Of a stretch of DNA of 64,000 nucleotides, positions 44,908 through 55,165 are shown one piece after another. The notes under the pieces are model-generated. The model was given only the letters and a program-made list of their open reading frames with translations. It made no database searches and was not told where the DNA came from. Position numbers and translations under genes: made by a program. Positions within the stretch are counted from its first letter, which is position 1. Each line of letters opens with the position of its first letter. Source of the DNA: Phytophthora colocasiae (taxonomy: Eukaryota; Oomycota; Peronosporomycetes; Peronosporales; Peronosporaceae); contig JAGKQI010000097.1 of the NCBI GenBank assembly GCA_018806915.1, positions 124,001 to 188,000 on the forward strand, read 5' to 3'.

Positions 44908-45363
44908 TTAAACTAGTTCGTAACTGGTTACTTGTTGCAACTCGAACTCAACTTGATGAACTGGACGAACTTGTCTGTTTCCGAAGTCAAACACGGGTGC
45001 ACTAGAGGCAGAGTAGACTGTACAGTTCTGGTAGGATGGAATGGCTCTCGGGAAAGGCGACTGATCACTTCGAAACTGGTTCTTCAAGTAGTACTGTGGT
45101 AGGGTTTGGAGTGCTTGGGAGTACTCGAACTGGTATTGATGAGAATCCGACGGTTGAGATGAGATGACTTGCGGTAGCACTCCGTAAGATAGCATGGTCA
45201 GTCCACTCAAATTGGACCCCTCACTTGTTGAACTCCCTGAGTCACTCTCGCGCGTAACACTCTCATCACTAGTTGTGAGTTGCATCTTGGTTTCTTCTGT
45301 CAGGACTATTTCTTCTAACACTCCCGCCCAGGTAATCAACTTCTTGTTACCGAACACACACAA
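44908..45363 (-). CDS. Short ORF upstream of the gag-like ORF
   Basis: 151 codons, Ser/Gln/Tyr-rich, no domain recognised. It begins about 300 bp after the 5' LTR, where gag would start, so it may be the N-terminal part of gag separated from the zinc-knuckle ORF by stops or a frameshift around 44820-44905. Confidence that it is a functional protein is low. Confidence 0.35.
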   Translation of the reverse strand: MCVFGNKKLITWAGVLEEIVLTEETKMQLTTSDESVTRESDSGSSTSEGSNLSGLTMLSYGVLPQVISSQPSDSHQYQFEYSQALQTLPQYYLKNQFRSDQSPFPRAIPSYQNCTVYSASSAPVFDFGNRQVRPVHQVEFELQQVTSYELV

Positions 45364-45660
45364 CTGGTTGGTACTGCAAAGTAACTCGTCTACTTGAGTA
45401 GATCTTCACAGGTAGTTCACTTCGGACCACTTCCACACACAAGTAGACGCTTTCCGAATCGGAGTTGGTCCCGACCTCAAGTGTAGTCGCCGAGCACCTC
45501 CCTAGTTGACCCCTGTCGAACTAGCAGCGACGCGACCCCCCACTTCTCGCAAGTGAAAGCAGCTCGTTCTCCGGATGCACTTATCCGTATGTGTAGTCTT
45601 CGTCAGTGAGCACCGTGCGACTCCTACTCCGGCGGACGAGTACCCTGCTTCTCCACCACT

Positions 45661-46155
45661 TGTCGCGACCCCCCACTTCGGTGGGTCACTAAGGATCGGG
45701 TACCCGCGGGCTGTTTGAAGAGTACGGACCCGGACGGGGTGCACGAAGACTAGACTAGTAGTAGAAGAGTAGACGAGAGTGTAAAATGCAAAAGTTCTTG
45801 TTCTGGCTTGTTGTTCAGCAGGTAAATTCGAGACTCTGACTAGATTCACGCGAGGTCTTGACCAGCACTTGTAGGGATGACACACCTCCAACTTGGATGA
45901 CCTAGAGACCGAGAGGCGACCTCCGTCCTCAGCACGAAGAGCACGCAAGAGGTACTTAGAAGTAGTTCACGTTCTATGTCCGTCGTCCAAGAGGGAGTAG
46001 AGTAGACATCGGACGGTACACTAGGCCCACCAGCTACTTCAGTGCCCAGACAACTCACAACTCCCAGCACCGTGGTGAACTCGAAGTCGACAATGTTGAC
46101 GGACAAGAAGCACACCCGAAGCTGGTTCACACGTAGAATTCCCGGGTACGGGACA
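45661..46155 (-). repeat. 5' LTR of the gag-only element
   Basis: 495 bp, nearly identical to 41623-42118. On the minus strand the interrupted host ORF reads straight through it for 104 codons to a stop at 45846. Confidence 0.93.
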
Positions 46156-47027
46156 GTACGACTTGTAACACGTCTAAACTGCTTCAGCTTGACGATTCGC
46201 CAGTCCACATCACTCGGCTCCGTCACTAACGACTCAAAGCGTAGCGTCATCTTCACGTCACTCTTCACTGTTTGTTTCTTTGATGTCTCAGCCCAAACAA
46301 CTTCCACTGACTGCGTTGTATGCAGCAACGCCGTGAGTTGCAACCTCTCGAGTACTTCTTCTACATCTTCTGGACTCGTCTCGAATTCATTCTCCAATTT
46401 CTCCTGAATGGCACTCATATCCTCTATCACGTTCTTCACACTCAACTGTCGATTAAGTTGATTCAATTTGCGCTTCTCCACTAGCGTTTGGCTCAAAACA
46501 GCTCGAAGTTTCTCTTGCATTTTGACATTGGCACGTGTCGTTCTCTCACATTTAACCCCACTGAGATAAACCCCAGTAAAGTCCAGCTCTTTCAGTTCAA
46601 CACGGGATGCCCCCACTCCTAATCTCCTCATACGAGGCAGGAGATCCTTCTGGAAGCATAGAGAATCGAACATTTGCTCAATTTCCATGTCAATCTGATG
46701 ATCAGAGGACAAGTCAATGGGCTGATTCGCGTGCATCGATCTGATAACACGCTCACCGGCGAATCTAGCGCCGTTAAGGAACTCTACAGCGTCGATTTCA
46801 GTCTTGGAAGGCAATTGCAAGTGGGCGTAGAGGTAACGATTATGCAGAGACCAATTGCTCGGGGGGAAGACACTGTGGTCTTCATAGCGTTTTAACTGGT
46901 CGTTCCGGTCAAGCACACGTCGCACGTACTGCGATAGCCCATCGTTAGAAAGAGAAGAAGGAGAGGAGAAGTATCGGGTATGCTGGGGACGTAGCGAGCG
47001 CTGGGGGACACGAAGGAGGAGCATCAT
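46156..47027 (-). pseudogene. NLP-linked gene, putative mitochondrial protein, tail cut by LTR element
   Basis: About 290 codons from MMLLLRVPQRSLRP. The N terminus is Arg/Ser/Leu-rich without acids (RSLRPQHTRYFSSPSS), like a mitochondrial presequence. The middle (about 55-230) is helical with many Leu/Glu/Arg and a coiled-coil-like stretch (LVEKRKLNQLNRQL). The C-terminal third has KMTLRFESLVTEPSDVDW. I do not recognise a family. The LTR element entered just before the end: skipping the insertion and one GTAC, the frame would finish KED and stop. In its present state it continues 104 codons into the LTR. It lies downstream of an NLP in both loci where it occurs. Confidence 0.62.
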
Positions 47028-47293
47028 TGTACGCCCGTTTCTCAGACCAATCACAATTGTATTGTTCAATACTACAAGCAATATATTGATGACGTAGAAA
47101 GTCGCCGAAACTTGGCAATAGGACAGAAGACATGCCCGCGAACATACCTTCGTTGAGGAGATCTTCAAACAGGGAGCGCACGACTGGAGGCATAAGCACT
47201 AAATAGGACACTTACGCAATAAGGATTAACCCTCTGTAACCACTCAATAGTATTGGAAGTCACAATATATTGGAAGACGGCAATAGATTGTCG

Positions 47294-48124
47294 TTAGAAT
47301 GGCCAAGCTTTCTCCAGTGTCGTCTTGAAGTTGTTGTCGGTAAAGGGGCAAAGGAGTCTCCAAAGTCCGCCGAATTAAGGGAAGTTCGAGCTTCGTCCGT
47401 CAATTGTTCCCACATGATGAGGTCTTGATATTCTCCATCTTGGCCTGAAAATGACAAAAAAATCCAGCTATAGTCGCTCGTCATGTGCGCAACTCACGTG
47501 GAGAAGTTGGAGCCGCCCTCGTACGTGTAATTCCAGGACGTCGGCCCAGTTTTGTGTGTCGGATCTCTTGCATACCAACGAATGCCATAGGAGGGATGCC
47601 ATTGAATTTCTGATACGGTTCTTTCTTGCGCTCTGCCAACGGAATGAACAGGAGCTTCTTCGGTTTTAGAGTCTGTTGTGACAACGACGCCCCGAGGATC
47701 TTTGGGTGCTCCAAAGCGGGGTTATCCAACCACAAGATCATACTCGCCCACCCATGACGGCCTTTGGCCTCGTAGAACGGAAGTTCTTGGGGAAATACCA
47801 CGCGTACATGATGACCCAGTAGTCCTGGTACCATGAAGATCTGCCGTACACTTGAGAGCCCATGGGCGATTCCGTACAACCTTCGGTCTTTTTGGTTGGC
47901 TTGAGGCCTCCCGAGATCTCTCCAGCAGAATTCACGGCCGGAAATGGGACGCAGCCATCCACAATTTGAATTTGCGGTTTGAATTTGACAGCAGCTTTTT
48001 CCGAAATCGTGACGGGCTCAGGCTGAGCAAAAGGCTTCACTTGGTCGTGGTTAATTGTGACTGGTTCACCACGGGCGCAGTGGAGCAGTGCCAGGGAAAG
48101 AATCACGGCTGTAACGCGATTCAT
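47294..48124 (-). pseudogene. NLP pseudogene (close relative of the 17214 copy)
   Basis: The signal peptide and first 115 residues are intact and nearly identical to the NLP at 17214 ([32 protein letters not shown]). The frame is lost near 47785, a further change lies near 47495 and another near 47345; the last codons at 47294 still read WPF then stop. The heptapeptide region again lacks the metal-binding residues (RHGWA). Three breaks make it non-functional. Confidence 0.88.
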
Positions 48125-48592
48125 GAGCTCTACTTGACGAATTCGAAACTGAGAGAACGGCTGCGCGAAAGTGTACATGTAGCTTGGTGTTCACTATGAA
48201 TGCGCTGTTTGAATGAGGCGTGGAATAAAATCACTCCTGGTCCAGATCTGCTACATGCGCAACTTGAATCGAATACGATTCGTATGTCCTACAGCAGATC
48301 GGGGATCTGCATCAATTGATAACGGCATTTGTGATGATGAGTGCTGGCTCTTCGAAGAACTGTAAGTACATGTACAACGCATTCAGAATTGCCGAAACGC
48401 CACTTGCTGTTCGCGGAAGTACCTCAAAAACGTGAGCTATTCGCATGCCTTTACTTGATACTTTGGCAATTCGACATTCCAATGTGACTCCAATGGATCA
48501 TGAGTACGATCGTGTTCGTACTTGCTGTAACGTGCAACATCTTTGTTTAAAAGAAATACAAAAGAGCAGAGTTAAAATCTAGCAAGTTGCTT

Positions 48593-48638
48593 GTGAGATA
48601 TCCTACTTGCATATTAGTGTGATAGTAGGATATCTCAC
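48593..48638. repeat. Perfect 14-bp inverted repeat at the end of an NLP relic
   Basis: Arms 48593-48606 and 48625-48638 are exact complements (GTGAGATATCCTAC) with an 18-nt loop. The right arm touches the TAG stop of the NLP relic at 48638-48640. Confidence 0.88.
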
Positions 48639-48985
48639 TAGAACGGCCACGCATGCTCCAGTGTCGTCTTAAAGTTGGCATCGGTAAAGGGAGCAATCGA
48701 GTCACCAAAGTCCGCCGAATTGAGGGAAGTTCGAGCTTCCACAAAATGGATCCAGTCGTCCTTTTCAATCATTTGGGTAGCACGCGAGCCGCCCTCATAC
48801 GTGTAGTTCCAGCTCCACCGACTAATCTGGATATGACGGATCCGCTGCATTTCCACGAAGCCCATGGAAGGAATACCATTGAACTTTTGCTACGGTTCTT
48901 CCTCCAAAGCGGGGTTATCCAGCCACAAGATCATACTCGCCCAGCTGTGACGGAAATACCAAGCGTACACGATAGCCCATTGATT
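48638..48985 (-). pseudogene. NLP fragment
   Basis: Only the central and C-terminal parts remain. On the minus strand there is YAWYF, then the tryptophan region with a deletion where the heptapeptide should be, ILWLDNP, a stop, NGIPSMGF, WNYTYEGGS and a terminal WPF with TAG at 48638. No N terminus or signal peptide. It is a deletion relic. Confidence 0.82.
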
Positions 48986-49200
48986 CGGGTCAGAAATCGA
49001 AGCCCATTAAGTCATTGCAGCCTTGTGGTCTCTTGAATTCCGTCATGACGCAATCCAAAACTTCAAAGGCGCAAGGATGGACACTAGTAATGTCAACAAG
49101 GTCATGTAGTGCAAAATTGCAATCTGTTAAAAGAGTTTTGGATTGATATGCAGTTAAGTAAAACCAACTAACAAGCGCACTTCGAAAAAGAAGGGTCCAC

Positions 49201-51281
49201 TTACATGGCATCACCTGCTTTCGTTGCTTCCACGGCATCCACCTTTCGTTTCCTACGGATGGACTGGTACTTCGAAGGCTCCCGCACTTTGATAGGCACG
49301 TAGTTCGTTGGACCATCGGCAGTCAGGGCAAACGCAGCCTCTTGGTAGTACCCTGCAAAAACTTTGCACTCCGCTTTCGCTGCTAGAACTTCAGGTCGTG
49401 GACCCAGAACAAACTTTTGGCACGATTCCTTATCCGGACAGACAGCAATATAAATCGGAGCGTCAGTGTCTCCAGCATTCTTCACATCGTCCGGAAAGAA
49501 GATCTTGTTCATCTCGTTCAACTGCTTGCCATCAATCGCATGTTCGCGTGCGATGGTAAACTGAAGATAAGCGACGTTGCCCTTTCTCCCGGAAGTCGGC
49601 GCAAGCTTCACGATGCTGTCAATGTTCGGGAAGTTATCGCAGTCCGGATACCAGTACGTGTACCTGTCATCGTCTCTCCACTCGGTCAAAGGTTTCACGT
49701 AATCTTTTGGGTTTCCACTGCAAAATGAAAGGCGATGACTCAAAGCCAAGTGCTTCAAGCTGAAATGCCGCGGTTGGTCTGGTTTCATTAGCGCTGGCAA
49801 ATCATATTCCGAGTTGAAGAGTGTCAATCTGTTCTCGCCCGCCAGGCGATGCAGATAGATCTCGAAAGCACAGCCAGCCAGCGAACCATATCCAGCATTT
49901 TCTGCCCACGTATAAATCCGAAGCAGACGCTCAGCACTAAGCCTCACTGACAGGCCAGAAACAGCATATTGGGAGTCAACCATCTGTATCCAATGCCGTC
50001 TGCTGAGGTAGTGATACCGGTTAGTCGGATCCTCGATAAATGTGCGACGCAAACGATCAACTTGTGATCTATCCGTAAACGTACTGGACTTGGTGGACAG
50101 TAATTTCGAGTCATTCAGTACAGCACTGACAGCATTGTCCATGACACGGCGGATGTGCTCGCATGTAGCGAGTGTAAACTCCCGTACGCTTCCGCCAGAG
50201 TAGTGAAACCGCTCTTCCATGTCCTCAATGGTAAAGTTGTAAATGAGATTCCCCATTAATAAAAGATCCTAGTACGCATCAGTTTGTTCCTGAGACTTCA
50301 AATCCACTTGGTATGACGTTGCCAGCATACTGAAAGTTTGTAGACCTTCTGGGATATCTTGGTACCGAAATCCAGCCAACATCAGCCACACATTCGATAC
50401 ACCGTGCTGTTTCCGTAACGTTTTATAGATACGTTTAGCTTCCAACACCTCGCACGATACCACTGAAAAATACACGACCTTGTCATCCTGGTAGCCCAGG
50501 TACAGGAGACAGTTTTCTTCCTCAATGTTGGTCAACCGTCGATACACCAGCACATTCTTCTTGTGCCTCAACACGAGATGGAAGGCCATCACACACAACA
50601 AAGTAGCCTTGCCTATTCCCTGTGAACCCATCAGGATGCTCTTCATATGTGCAAACTCATTGATGTTACCTGGTGAAGATTCTCGAAACCAGCCATCCAG
50701 CAGTATAGACGCGACTTGCTTCTCTTCCAGTCGCCAAAACACTTCCCCAGTATCCGTGCATCCACCCAGACTGCTCATGAATGTCCAGATCAAAGGGATC
50801 TTGTGCACAGTGTCAACTTCCCATTCACCCAGTGTGGTGCATTCCTCAGCGTACTTCTCCGGGTTGATCAATGCAGTTGTTATGGGGGTTCCAGCATTAG
50901 GTGTAATAAAAGCAGTATACGCTGTTGAAGCAGTGTGCGCTGGCAGCTTCACCAACACGTGAATTTGATTCTGGCACTGTTCAAAACTCTCTCCGAAGTT
51001 CTCAGAGTCGTTCAGAAACAGCAAAGGATTCATTTTCTTAAAACCTTCAAGATCATTGAGGCGTACAGTAGCAGCATCTTCTCCTGTTAGCCACGAACCG
51101 TGACCGTAGTCTTTCTTTGCCAGGAAGAGCTGCAGATCACCCGCGTCGAGATTCTTTAAGAAGTTCTTATTCCGTTCCAGATCTCATTCTTCAATCTGCC
51201 CACCGATATCCAAAGGTCAACTCTTACAGCAAACGCATCTCCAGTGTCTCCAACAATCAGACAATTGAGAGCCGTCGCCAT
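49201..51281 (-). pseudogene. Crinkler copy 3, broken
   Basis: Full-length homologue of CRN1 on the minus strand. The start at 51281 follows CTCGAAGAAAG as in CRN1. A small indel near 51175 shifts the frame after residue 36. The frame then resumes through LQLFLAK and GSQGIGKA. About 27 bases are deleted near 50270 (after QEQTDAY), producing TAG, and the rest runs from 50256 to the TAA at 49201, including LQFTIAREH and RRKRKV. Its flanks match the other copies. Two separable lesions, otherwise very high identity, point to a recent duplication. Confidence 0.9.
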
Positions 51282-51400
51282 CTTTCTTCGAGGCAAACAG
51301 ATTCTGGAATGGGAAGATTCAGAAAAGGGGGCTCGAAGGACCAACAGAGGCTACGTACATAGCTTTTTCAGTCCTTTGAATTAAATTGTTTTTGAATGTG
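51282..51400 (-). promoter_or_regulatory. CRN3 upstream region with unoccupied TTAA
   Basis: On the minus strand: TTTAATTCAAAGGACTGAAAA, then TACGTAG, GGTCCTTCGAGCCCCC, CTTTTCTGAATCTTCCCATTCC and the ATG. It aligns with the region upstream of CRN2, where the equivalent TTAA is the edge of the piggyBac MITE. Confidence 0.5.
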
Positions 51401-52146
51401 ATATTGGATTTGCTCTATGTGCACAGTGGAGCGAGAAGTTGATTCACTCAACTCGGAAGCAACACAGTGCGCTCATGAGTGAAACGTGGAACAAAATATT
51501 TTTCTAGGATTGCATATCGGATTGGAGCTATCCTGCCGGTGTATTTGCTCAACAAGCTTCAACCAGATTATATTATAATCTATGTAGTACTTGGCCAGGA
51601 TAAATACCCTTGGTTAGTAGCTTCCGCACTTCGGCTACTATCAAAAATTACTATCACATACGAATAATACTACAGTTCACATTACAGAATAGATGTATGA
51701 ATAATATGTGGTATTAAGAGCGTGAATTATCATCACCTGTACATCTACATGTATCAGTGATACTGTAAACAAACAGTAAAAAACCTATTGATCGCATGCA
51801 TAGAAAGTTTCCATCGGAGACATGTGGCAGGAGAGAGAGAGATCTTATCGTTGATCATCAAGGACAAGGACCTTAAAGTTCGGAGTGGTTACTGCCACAT
51901 ATGCATACCAAAAAAAAAATACGAGTATGTGCCTGGTATGTGGTTCGTAAAAAATAAATAACTTCGCGCCCGTTACCTGCATAAATTAATAAATGATTTG
52001 CAGGCCGCGCGCCACTCACTGGCCAGTGGCCACACGTTCAGTCGGCGATTTGCGAGGGAGGGGGAAGAAGCAAGCGTGACGGACGGATGGCGCCAAGCCG
52101 AAACAAGCGCGCAAGAAGCGTAAGACGAGTCTGGATGAAGTGCCTT
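51401..52146. other. AT-rich intergenic region
   Basis: No gene recognised. It has short ORFs only, a GA-repeat near 51830 and an A-run near 51910. Confidence 0.6.
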
Positions 52147-52528
52147 ATTGTCTGCTAATGTTGCAGTTGTGTGTAGGAGGGTTCCGGCTCGAGTGTATCC
52201 AGTTACGAGCCGAAAAGCAGCGGCTGTGACGAAGAAAATAGCTCAGAGGGGCCACCTCCCGCGAAAGTGCGCGCCAGCAGGAAGAGTGCTGACAAGCGCG
52301 AAAAAGACGCCGACTCGTCAGGGTCTGAGGGGATTCTCGCGTGCCGCCGGATGGAGAAGACTGCTTTTCCAAACCGGCAGACCTTTTTTAGTTCGTTTGA
52401 TGAATATTGCGAAGTTACGCGTCAACCGTTCAGGTATTTTCTTCGTCACAGGCTGCTTTTCGGCTCGTAACTGGATACACTCTAGAAGAGAACCCTCCTA
52501 CAGACAACTGCAACATTAGTGCTGACAA
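52147..52528. mobile_element. Foldback-type MITE
   Basis: About 380 bp with inverted ends of about 85 bp. The left end carries TAATGTTGCAGTTGT, GTAGGAGGGTTC and GTATCCAGTTACGAGCCG, then AAAGCAG, TGTGACGAAGAAAATA. The right end repeats these in reverse complement (TATTTTCTTCGTCACA ... ACAACTGCAACATTA). The middle has no gene. The superfamily is not determined, as a clear target duplication was not seen. Confidence 0.88.
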
Positions 52529-53364
52529 TTGTAACAAGGAAGTAGGCGTTCTATTCTGCTATGAACTCTATTTAACATTTGTGTGATATTAATGTCCCGA
52601 TTTTGGACATAGCGCATAGTCGCAGTGTGCAGACGGTATGATGCTGCTACTTTTGAGGAAATTATTTAGAAGTGATGATATTTTACTGTAATCTAGTGAC
52701 CTTTGCATGACTGTCATATACGTCGTCTTCAGTTTGATCGTGCCAGTAAATCCAAGGATGGTCTAGCTACAGCCATATTTTTATAATAATACGTAAATAC
52801 AAAGGTACATGCGTGATGGTGGTAAGCAAGAGATGCGTTCCTCGTACATTCGCTTTGTACGACATGAGGCATGCATTTTATGAACTTGTGTTCGTGCAAC
52901 CAAACTTGATTTTTAATGAAAAGTGCATTTCTGAAGGTCGTGATCCTCCAGTCATACTGCATCGTACTTGGCGATTTCGCCTACATATAGCGTCAATATG
53001 TCAGAGGTCGCCCGTCTTTACACGAGACCTCAGCAACTGTAGTTTGGATACCCCTCCCGCCAACAAAATCGTACTTAGAGTAGACATATACAAACATCAA
53101 GACTAATTATGTTGGTGGCTCCAACATAATGATCAAAATATACCCCTCGATTTTTTGACGGGGGTTGAAGGGTTAATCGGATCACATATCGTCCACATAC
53201 TCGGATCTTTTTCTGCAATGTGTATGTGGCAGCATACACGGCCCTTAAAGTTTAGGGCTCCCGGTGCGGCTTTGTTGAGGTATAGCCATTAATTTGGTTA
53301 ACAACAAGACAATCTTCCCATCCGATGAAGTGACGCATTTGTTTCCTTCATCTGCCGATTTAAA
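52529..53364. other. Intergenic region upstream of the RXLR gene
   Basis: Only ORFs below 100 codons, none recognised. It ends in a likely promoter. A TTGAAGGGTTAA near 53160 resembles a piggyBac-type end but has no partner. Confidence 0.5.
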
Positions 53365-53384
53365 ACATTTTTCAATTTGCTTCC
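53365..53384 (+). promoter_or_regulatory. Oomycete core promoter (Inr plus flanking element)
   Basis: ACATTTTTCAATTTGCTTCC fits the oomycete combined initiator/flanking-region consensus (CATTY...CAWTTT). It sits 40-60 bp before the RXLR start codon, the usual distance, so transcription probably starts here. Confidence 0.65.
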
Positions 53385-53423
53385 CAAGCATCAAAACCTC
53401 CAGAACAGCAACCCAAGACCACC

Positions 53424-53975
53424 ATGCGCCTCACTTACGTTCTACTCGTGGTGGCTGCAGCCCTCGTAAGTGTACTCGATGCTACCGCTGCAACTACTGT
53501 CAACAATGTCGCCAATTCTGGTATGGCGAAGTCGGCTTTTGCCCCAGAAAACAACGGCCGTCGATCTCTGAGGCTGGTAAAGGACGACGACGAAGACGAA
53601 AGTAGCGACGTTGATGACGAAAGTGATGATGACGACGAACAAGAAGAGAGGATGTGGGGCATGAGCGCTTTATCGAAACTTAAACAAGCCGCCGAAGATA
53701 AATTGGCTCTAACTGCCGTGGCGTCGAATTTCGTCGGGAAATCTACAGATGAGATGGGCGAGGTGCTTAAAAAACTGACCCCAGCACAGATCAACACGAT
53801 CTTCGACCAGGGCGAAGATTCGATCAAGAAAATCCTTCCAGGCTTCAAGACCGGTATGAAGTTTGAGAAGTTTGACGATTTGATCAGGGGAGCACCCCAG
53901 GAACAACAGGCTGTGATGATGAGTGCTTACACAAAGTACCTCGACAGCAAGGGACTGTTAAATCAGGTTTTGTAG
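53424..53975 (+). CDS. RXLR-EER effector, intact
   Basis: 183 codons. Signal peptide at about 1-22 (MRLTYVLLVVAAALVSV). The RXLR motif is RSLR at residues 47-50, followed by a long Asp/Glu/Ser tract (54-75) and EER at 74-76. The C-terminal effector domain (77-183) is helical with KQAAEDKLALTAVASNFVGK and FDQGEDSIKKILPGF. It has one Trp (residue 78) and no clear WY-fold repeat. RXLR-EER proteins are secreted from haustoria or hyphae and act inside plant cells; the target is not predictable here. The ATG context ACCACCATGC is good and a core promoter lies just upstream. No breaks; the only intact RXLR in the window. Confidence 0.9.
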   Translation: MRLTYVLLVVAAALVSVLDATAATTVNNVANSGMAKSAFAPENNGRRSLRLVKDDDEDESSDVDDESDDDDEQEERMWGMSALSKLKQAAEDKLALTAVASNFVGKSTDEMGEVLKKLTPAQINTIFDQGEDSIKKILPGFKTGMKFEKFDDLIRGAPQEQQAVMMSAYTKYLDSKGLLNQVL

Positions 53976-54455
53976 ATATGTAAGTCAGGTTATCTTGGCC
54001 AAGTCAACCTTTTTTTATTGTCCTTACAGTCTCGGCTTCTCCATCTGGAACCATATATGACAAGTAGATCCCGCCGAACTTGTATGTCATGTGCGTTACT
54101 CCACTCGAGAACAGTTTTTATTTTCCTAGGAAACGTTAGCAACTTCTTGTGGTCCAACTTCATTCGGCATTGGAGGAAGTTTATTGGAGTCCTGCAGCCA
54201 AATCTCGGCATTTTCGGTTGTCAAATGACGGATAGTGACGCAAAGATCCTTCTGCATTTGCATGAAGCTCTGCCGTGCATTCTTGGATAGTTTCAAAAGT
54301 CACGGTGCGCAGTATAAAACACAGCTGCAACAGAGAAAGAGAAGAATTTAGTTGATTAACAGTTATCGGACTTCTCCCTTTGCTAACTAAACTAAGATAT
54401 CAAAATTTGAAATCGTCCGGCCAATTCCCCATTACGTACTAGGATCGAGGACCTG
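53976..54455. other. Spacer with no recognised gene
   Basis: Short ORFs on both strands (for example 54018-54290) have no motif. From 54300 to 54450 it is non-coding. Confidence 0.5.
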
Positions 54456-55010
54456 GTGACCGCCTGGGAGCTCGGCTGCACCTGTCCACCCAATGACAGC
54501 GCGCAGACGCTGCACGACGCTGTTTTTAAGCACTTTGTAGCCCGTCGAGGGGGCTCCACACGCCGTAATAAGGCGGCGCTGACCAGTAGACGCAGCGCCT
54601 TGCGGTTCTCGAATCTTTATATGAGAGACTTTGATAATGAGCAAAGGGCGAAATGTTTACCGTTATATTTCGACTTGGACGAGGAGAAGAAATCGGAAAG
54701 CTGAAAAAAAAACAATTCCAGTTTGGTAGAGATTAATCCGCTTATTTACTATGGTCTCAGTCGTATTGTGAGTCAAGGAGAAGAAGAACCAGTTCTTCAA
54801 CAGATCCGAAAACGGCAAAAGGAGGTGCACGAGAAGATGGAAACGAGACCGAAACGGACGTTAAATGCTGCTAAAAACAACTTCCAAGAAGAAACAACCG
54901 GTGGCTAGAACGACGAGCACGCAGTGGTCCAGTGAAGAGATGATGCAGTTGGTCAAGGCTTGGAGCATTGCAGCTCAATATCCAAATCCTGGTGGTTTTA
55001 GTGAATTCTA
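54456..55010 (+). pseudogene. Unidentified broken gene with a SANT-like end
   Basis: Two adjoining frames (54456-54704 and 54723-54908) are basic and charged. A third frame (54870-55010) reads STQWSSEEMMQLVKAW, like the first helix of a SANT/Myb domain. The parts may be one transposon-derived protein, but no family can be named. Confidence 0.35.
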
Positions 55011-55105
55011 AAGCAAAAAAATCCCCAGTCCATATTCTTGAATAACTTCCATTACGACGTTGTATTAACGCAGCAAGGTAGCCTTTATAAGCGCTTGAAC
55101 TTAAT

Positions 55106-55165
55106 TGCGAAGTGAGTTCATTAAAGCACGAAAAATCCTGCTCGCCACCAACCAATGTTCTTGAT
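55106..55165 (-). repeat. LTR-end fragment related to 56837
   Basis: TGCGAAGTGAGTTCATTAAAGC at 55106 matches the terminus of the Gypsy LTR at 56837 (one difference) and a later CACCAACCAATG is also shared. Read on minus it ends in TTCGCA after an AATGAACTC stretch, as an LTR end does. It is probably a remnant of an earlier insertion. Confidence 0.55.

Larger units (their letters stand above)
41623..46155 (-). mobile_element. Gag-only, non-autonomous LTR element (LARD-like)
   Basis: LTRs at 41623-42118 (496 bp) and 45661-46155 (495 bp) begin TGTCGCGACCCCCC and end GGGTACGGGACA, and are almost identical (one extra C). GTAC flanks both sides (41619-41622 and 46156-46159) as a 4-bp target duplication. 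The 3.5-kb interior has gag-like ORFs on the minus strand and a tandem repeat block, but no protease, reverse transcriptase or integrase. It must be moved by another element's enzymes. Confidence 0.92.

Noticed and set aside
53150..53180. A TTGAAGGGTTAA segment as a third piggyBac end
   Set aside because: Only one end is seen and the match to the known ends is partial, so no element can be called.
53500..53975. WY-fold repeats in the RXLR protein
   Set aside because: There is only one Trp, right after EER, and no matching Tyr spacing, so a WY domain is not supported by sight.
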